From NCBI GenBank assembly GCA_003024985.2, contig PXIH01S0002808.1: a DNA stretch of 10,495 bases. The stretch is one strand, 5' to 3'. Source of the stretch: Euperipatoides rowelli. Lineage: Eukaryota > Onychophora > Udeonychophora > Euonychophora > Peripatopsidae. Numbering within the stretch: position 1 is the stretch's first letter; the number at the start of each line of letters is the position of its first letter. The notes beneath the pieces are model-generated. The model did not search any database. It was not told the origin of the DNA and was given only the letters and a program-made list of their open reading frames with translations. A program made the translations under genes and the position numbers. Shown here piece after piece: positions 7,400-10,495 of this stretch.

Positions 7400-7865
7400 A
7401 AAGATATTGTGTGAGTTTGTCGAACATGAAGTAATGATAAGAATCTGCTTGGTCTTAGGGACAAAACATAAATTGTTACAGGAAAAACTGTTGCGAGAGC
7501 CAGACTTGGGCTTGGATAAGGCAATACAATATTCACAAGTCTTTGAAATTACTAAACAACAAAATATTAAAAAAATCAGAAGTAGAAACTATATTGAAAG
7601 GAAAATAAATGGAACAAACCTACCTGTGACCGTTAGAGTACCTCAGATTCTACCAAAAAAACAATCAAGCTGTACAAAATGTGGATATATACATACTTCT
7701 AGAAAATACCCAGCATTTGGCAAGACCTGCAACAGGTGTTTAAAGACTAATCATTTTGCTGCAATGTGTAAAAATAAAGTGGCACAAGCTATAGTTTTGG
7801 AGGATGATTCTGACAATAGTAATGAGGTATCTGACATAGTATGGGAAATAATCACCAAAAAATAA
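7400..7865 (+). pseudogene. gag: Gypsy 2 gag, C-terminal part with zinc knuckles
   Basis: An open frame from about 7407 (no ATG; homology seems to begin at CEF, 7410) covers the end of capsid. It includes EKLLREPDLGLDKAIQYSQ, a block typical of this lineage, then a Lys-rich linker. Two zinc knuckles follow at 7671-7769. The first is C-x2-C-x3-H-x4-Tyr, where Tyr (TAC) stands for the final Cys. The second, C-x2-C-x4-H-x4-C, is intact (CNRCLKTNHFAAMC). An acidic tail LEDDSDNSNEVSD precedes the stop TAA at 7863-7865. The N-terminal two-thirds of Gag is missing. Confidence 0.87.
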
Positions 7866-8210
7866 AAATTGGTATGAATTATTTTGTATTGAAAACACCA
7901 GTAAACTTAAAAATTAACACTGGTTCAGAAGTGAATATTTTGAATATCAAAGCATATGACATAGTCAAAAATAAACTAATTACTAAATCCAAAAATAAAT
8001 TATTGGCATATTAGGGCCACCCAATCCGTGTGTTGAGTACAACTATGTTGAAAATGAAAGCTTTTGATAGAGTTTTGAACTTGCAATTTTACTTAATTAC
8101 TGAAGGACTTTCACATTCCATTTTGGGTCTTGAGGCTGCCATTGAGTTTGGGCTTATCAATATAGATAATAAGATAAATGAAGTCTATATGAAGGATTTG
8201 GCTTGGTAGC
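7865..8210 (+). pseudogene. pro: Gypsy 2 aspartic protease, active-site Asp lost
   Basis: The frame is -1 relative to gag and overlaps its stop codon. LKINTGSEVNIL is the retropepsin active-site block, but the catalytic Asp is Asn (AAC at 7916-7918), which abolishes activity. A stop follows at about 8012. The conserved flap/C-terminal block SHSILGLEAAIEFGL lies near 8110-8155, and the frame ends at the TAG around 8207. An A6 run (7857-7862) directly before the gag stop could have been a -1 frameshift site. Confidence 0.8.
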
Positions 8211-9342
8211 AAAATATCTATCAGTCTTTGAAGGCAATGGAAAACTAAAACATAAATATAAAATTAAATTTAAAGACAATAGTAAACCTAAGTCAGCACC
8301 ACCCAGGAAGATCCCATTGGCAAGCAGGAGGAAGTTAAACATGAAATTAAATCTATGGTGGACGAGTATTCTAGAGCCAGTCACTTATCCAACGCATTGG
8401 GCTAGCCCTATAATAGTCATAGTGATTAAACCTAAAAAAAAGATTAGAATTTGTATGGATTCAAGGTGCTTAAATAAAAACATAATTTGAGAGATGTGCT
8501 GGATTCCCTCCCCAGAAATGTTTTTGCATAGCTGGGTAAAGCTAAATATTTTACTGTATTAGACAATCCAATGCTTTTCATCAGATACTACTGAATTATC
8601 ACAACTCAAAGCTATGCACTATTGCAACACCTTTGGCTTATTTCAGCTACAAGAGACTATCCTATGGTCTCAGTAGCGCCCCAGAAGTCTTCAAACGGGC
8701 TATCAGTGATATATTGGAAGGAATCCCTTGAACAATTAACATATTGATATACTGGTTCATGGTGCAACTAAGGAAGAGCCTGATGAAAGACTGGCACAAG
8801 TTCTGGACAGGGTAGAAAAATCAGGCTTAAAGTTATTAAAGGATAAAATGTAACTAGCAGTGGAAATAATACACTACTTAGGACATATCAGCTGGAGGTG
8901 TGGCAGTGGATCCCACAAAAATTGAGTCCATTAACAAAATACAAAGACCAGAGGCAATGAAAGACTTTCAGTATATCCCAAAGTTAAGCTCCACTGAGAC
9001 AACTGTTGAGCAAAAAAGTGGAGTGGACATGGGAACCCTCAGGACCGGAAGAGGATGCATTTACTGACAAAGCAACTGATCACAACACCACCACTCCTCT
9101 GACACTTTGATAACAAAGAAGCAGTAACATTGTTGGTGGATGCCAGTAGCTATGGGATTGGGGCTATTTTGTTACAAAACAATGCTCCGGTGGCCTATGC
9201 TTCAGCCACATTGACACTGCCACAGACTCATTACAGTCAAATTGAAAAAGAACTATTGGCAGTGGTGTATGCCTGTGAGCATTCAACTATTTCATTTTTA
9301 AAAGGAAAGTTACTGTTAAAACAGATCATAAACCACTCCTAG
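8203..9342 (+). pseudogene. pol: Gypsy 2 reverse transcriptase and RNase H, broken
   Basis: RT starts with AKYLSVFEGNGKLKHKYKIKF and continues with KSAPPRKIPLASRRKL; after a double frameshift near 8335 it goes on with LEPVTYPTHWASPII and IRICMDSRCLNKNI (to 8487). The finger/palm block is open at 8573-8728 (KLCTIATPLAYF, LSYGLSSAPEVFKRAISDI) and ends in TGA. The catalytic YxDD is degenerate: HIDILVHGATKEE (from 8740) retains one Asp only. GVAVDPTKIESINKIQ marks the thumb near 8898. RNase H is open at about 9103-9339, with VDASSYGIGAILLQ and YSQIEKELLAVVYACE, and breaks before the DHKPL-type block. The short motif A segment between 8490 and 8570 is badly eroded. Confidence 0.88.
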
Positions 9343-9559
9343 CTAGAGTAAAAATGCCAATTGATGAACTTACACCCAGGCTACAGTGTTTGGTCTTGAG
9401 ACTACTGAGATATGTCCAGTGATAGCAGACTATTTAAATGAAATCATGGTTGTGTGTCAAATTCAGCTATCCACTTCGAAACAACTGCAACAACTAATTA
9501 AGGAGACCAAAAAAATTCTGAGCTGTCAAAAATCATGTCATATTGTGATCTGCTTGGCC

Positions 9560-10303
9560 TTTGAAACAAAAACATGTCAGTGCCTTTGAGGAAATATTGG
9601 AATAATAATAATACCAGTTATCATNACAGTGAGGGCCTACTTTATAAAGGAAATGCAATTGTTGTACCAGTGTCACTAAGGAAAGAGCTACTATGGCAAC
9701 ACATAGCACACACCAAAGCTATGGTTCATGTAAGGCCAGAATCAGAGGCACCCTATGGCCGTGAATGCTGACATCTTAAAGAACTCCTCATGGTCTGCAA
9801 CACCTGCCTAAAATACTCTAAAAGCAATTAAAAAGAGATTTTAAAACGTCATTACATTGTAATGGCAAAAAAATTGGGAATCGATTTTAAGACTGATGGA
9901 GAGTTTATATCTAGTAATCATTGACTACTTTTCCAAATTTATAGTCATGACTAGAATTCCTGACAAAACAGCCAAGCCAGTTATTCTGGCACTAAAAAAT
10001 GTATTTGCAATAAATGGGCTTCTATACACTATATTTTCAGACAATGGTCTTTGGTGCCATCAATACCTGAAATTCCTTGATTATTATGACATAGTTAAAA
10101 ACACTTCCAGTCCACTATATCCCCAGTCTAATGGGATGGTAGACAGGGCAATCCAAAATGTTAAAGCATTGATTCAAAAGGCTTTCCATATTTGAGAGGA
10201 CCTAATGCAGGTAGTACTAAATTTCAATATGACACCAAAACAAGGCACAAAGATATCTACTGCTATATTGATGGGCAGAAATCTAAGAACATTGATACCT
10301 CCC
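9560..10303 (+). pseudogene. int: Gypsy 2 integrase, truncated and broken
   Basis: The zinc-binding domain begins with GLLYKGNAIVVPVSLRKELL (about 9640-9700) and ends with VCNTCLKYSKSN near 9790-9830, which keeps the C-x2-C pair. The single N at 9625 lies just before it. The catalytic core has its first Asp in GIDFKTDGE (9883-9885) and then a one-base frameshift. YLVIIDYFSKF and the second Asp in FSDNGLW (10040-10042) follow. In PQSNGMVDRAIQNVK the catalytic Glu position holds Asp (10142-10144). After a TGA at about 10194 the sequence continues as MQVVLNFNMTPKQGT and AILMGRNLRTLIP and stops at about 10300. The C-terminal domain and 3' LTR are missing. Confidence 0.87.
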
Positions 10304-10308
10304 CTGCA

Positions 10309-10495
10309 TTCTTCATATATTTCATTGCATGGTTCACTTCTTCTGTGAGTGCATGTGATACATCAATCATTGTATCAGTCAAATCATTGTCTTCTCCTGG
10401 TGCCTTTCTATTCTTCATGTGTTTCACTGCATGCTTCACTTCTGTGAGTACATGTGAAACATCAATCATTGTATCAGTCAAATCATTGTTGTCTT
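10309..10495 (-). repeat. 102-bp tandem repeat derived from a LINE-like ORF
   Basis: Two copies with period 102 (10309-10410 and 10411 to the window end, the second incomplete) share long identical blocks such as CATCAATCATTGTATCAGTC. A 3-bp indel (CTTCTT against CTT) keeps the reading frame. On the minus strand they encode 33-34 codon units, TDTMIDVSHVLTEVKHA then KHMKNRKAPGEDN. The last block resembles the segment just N-terminal to the RT palm of non-LTR retrotransposons (RTE/CR1/Jockey kinds), which normally occurs once. So this is either a duplicated LINE fragment or the edge of a longer array. It directly replaces the end of Gypsy 2. Confidence 0.7.

Larger units (their letters stand above)
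7400..10303 (+). mobile_element. Gypsy element 2, K02A2.6-like lineage, truncated at both ends
   Basis: This is a second LTR retrotransposon relic in the same orientation as element 1. Its domains run gag zinc knuckles, protease, RT, RNase H, integrase. It differs clearly in protein sequence from element 1: two complete-spaced knuckles, ILGLEAAIEFGL at the protease end and VDASSYGIGAILLQ in RNase H. The style is that of the K02A2.6-like Gypsy polyproteins common in invertebrates. No LTR, primer site or polypurine tract is visible. The left edge lies inside capsid and the right edge inside the integrase C-terminal part, where a LINE-like repeat begins. It is broken in all domains. Confidence 0.87.

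Noticed and set aside
8157-8384. 75-codon minus-strand open frame with hydrophobic stretches
   Set aside because: Antisense to the RT N-terminal block of Gypsy 2, which is well supported on the plus strand.

Overview
The window is AT-rich, non-coding DNA from an animal genome, most likely an invertebrate; I cannot name the species. It holds no intact host gene. It is a stack of nested, decayed mobile elements: two Ty3/Gypsy LTR retrotransposons, a Polinton/Maverick-type DNA polymerase B, a piggyBac-type MITE and a LINE-like fragment. That combination is typical of metazoan genomes. There are no bacterial operons, tRNA/rRNA genes or CRISPR arrays. The single N at 9625 points to a draft assembly.

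Layout. About 200-1185 and 5658-6400 are the two halves of one minus-strand gene remnant, a family B DNA polymerase of the Polinton/Maverick (or adintovirus-like) kind. The gene is split by Gypsy element 1 (1186-5657, plus strand). That element is full length in structure: 5' LTR, primer-binding site, gag with zinc knuckles, protease, reverse transcriptase, RNase H, integrase, polypurine tract and 3' LTR. It is riddled with stops and frameshifts. Its 5' LTR carries three TATCGATA palindromes at 17-bp spacing where the 3' LTR has one. Its RT region contains a 24-bp fold-back plus a 19-bp tandem copy.

Between about 6400 and 7400 there is no gene. This stretch holds a 224-bp piggyBac-type MITE (6717-6940) with 14-bp terminal inverted repeats and flanking TTAA. 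Around the MITE is a sequence that may be an older tRNA-derived SINE on the minus strand, interrupted by it.

From about 7400 to 10303 lies a second Gypsy element of a different lineage (K02A2.6-like gag-pol order, plus strand). It lacks both LTRs and is cut off inside the C-terminal part of integrase. It abuts a minus-strand 102-bp tandem repeat (10309-10495) that encodes a piece resembling the region just N-terminal to the reverse transcriptase core of a non-LTR retrotransposon.

Inferred history: the Polinton-type gene came first, Gypsy 1 inserted into it, and both decayed. The MITE insertion and the truncation of Gypsy 2 cannot be ordered against these. All family calls rest on motifs and reading-frame continuity read by eye; no database search was run.
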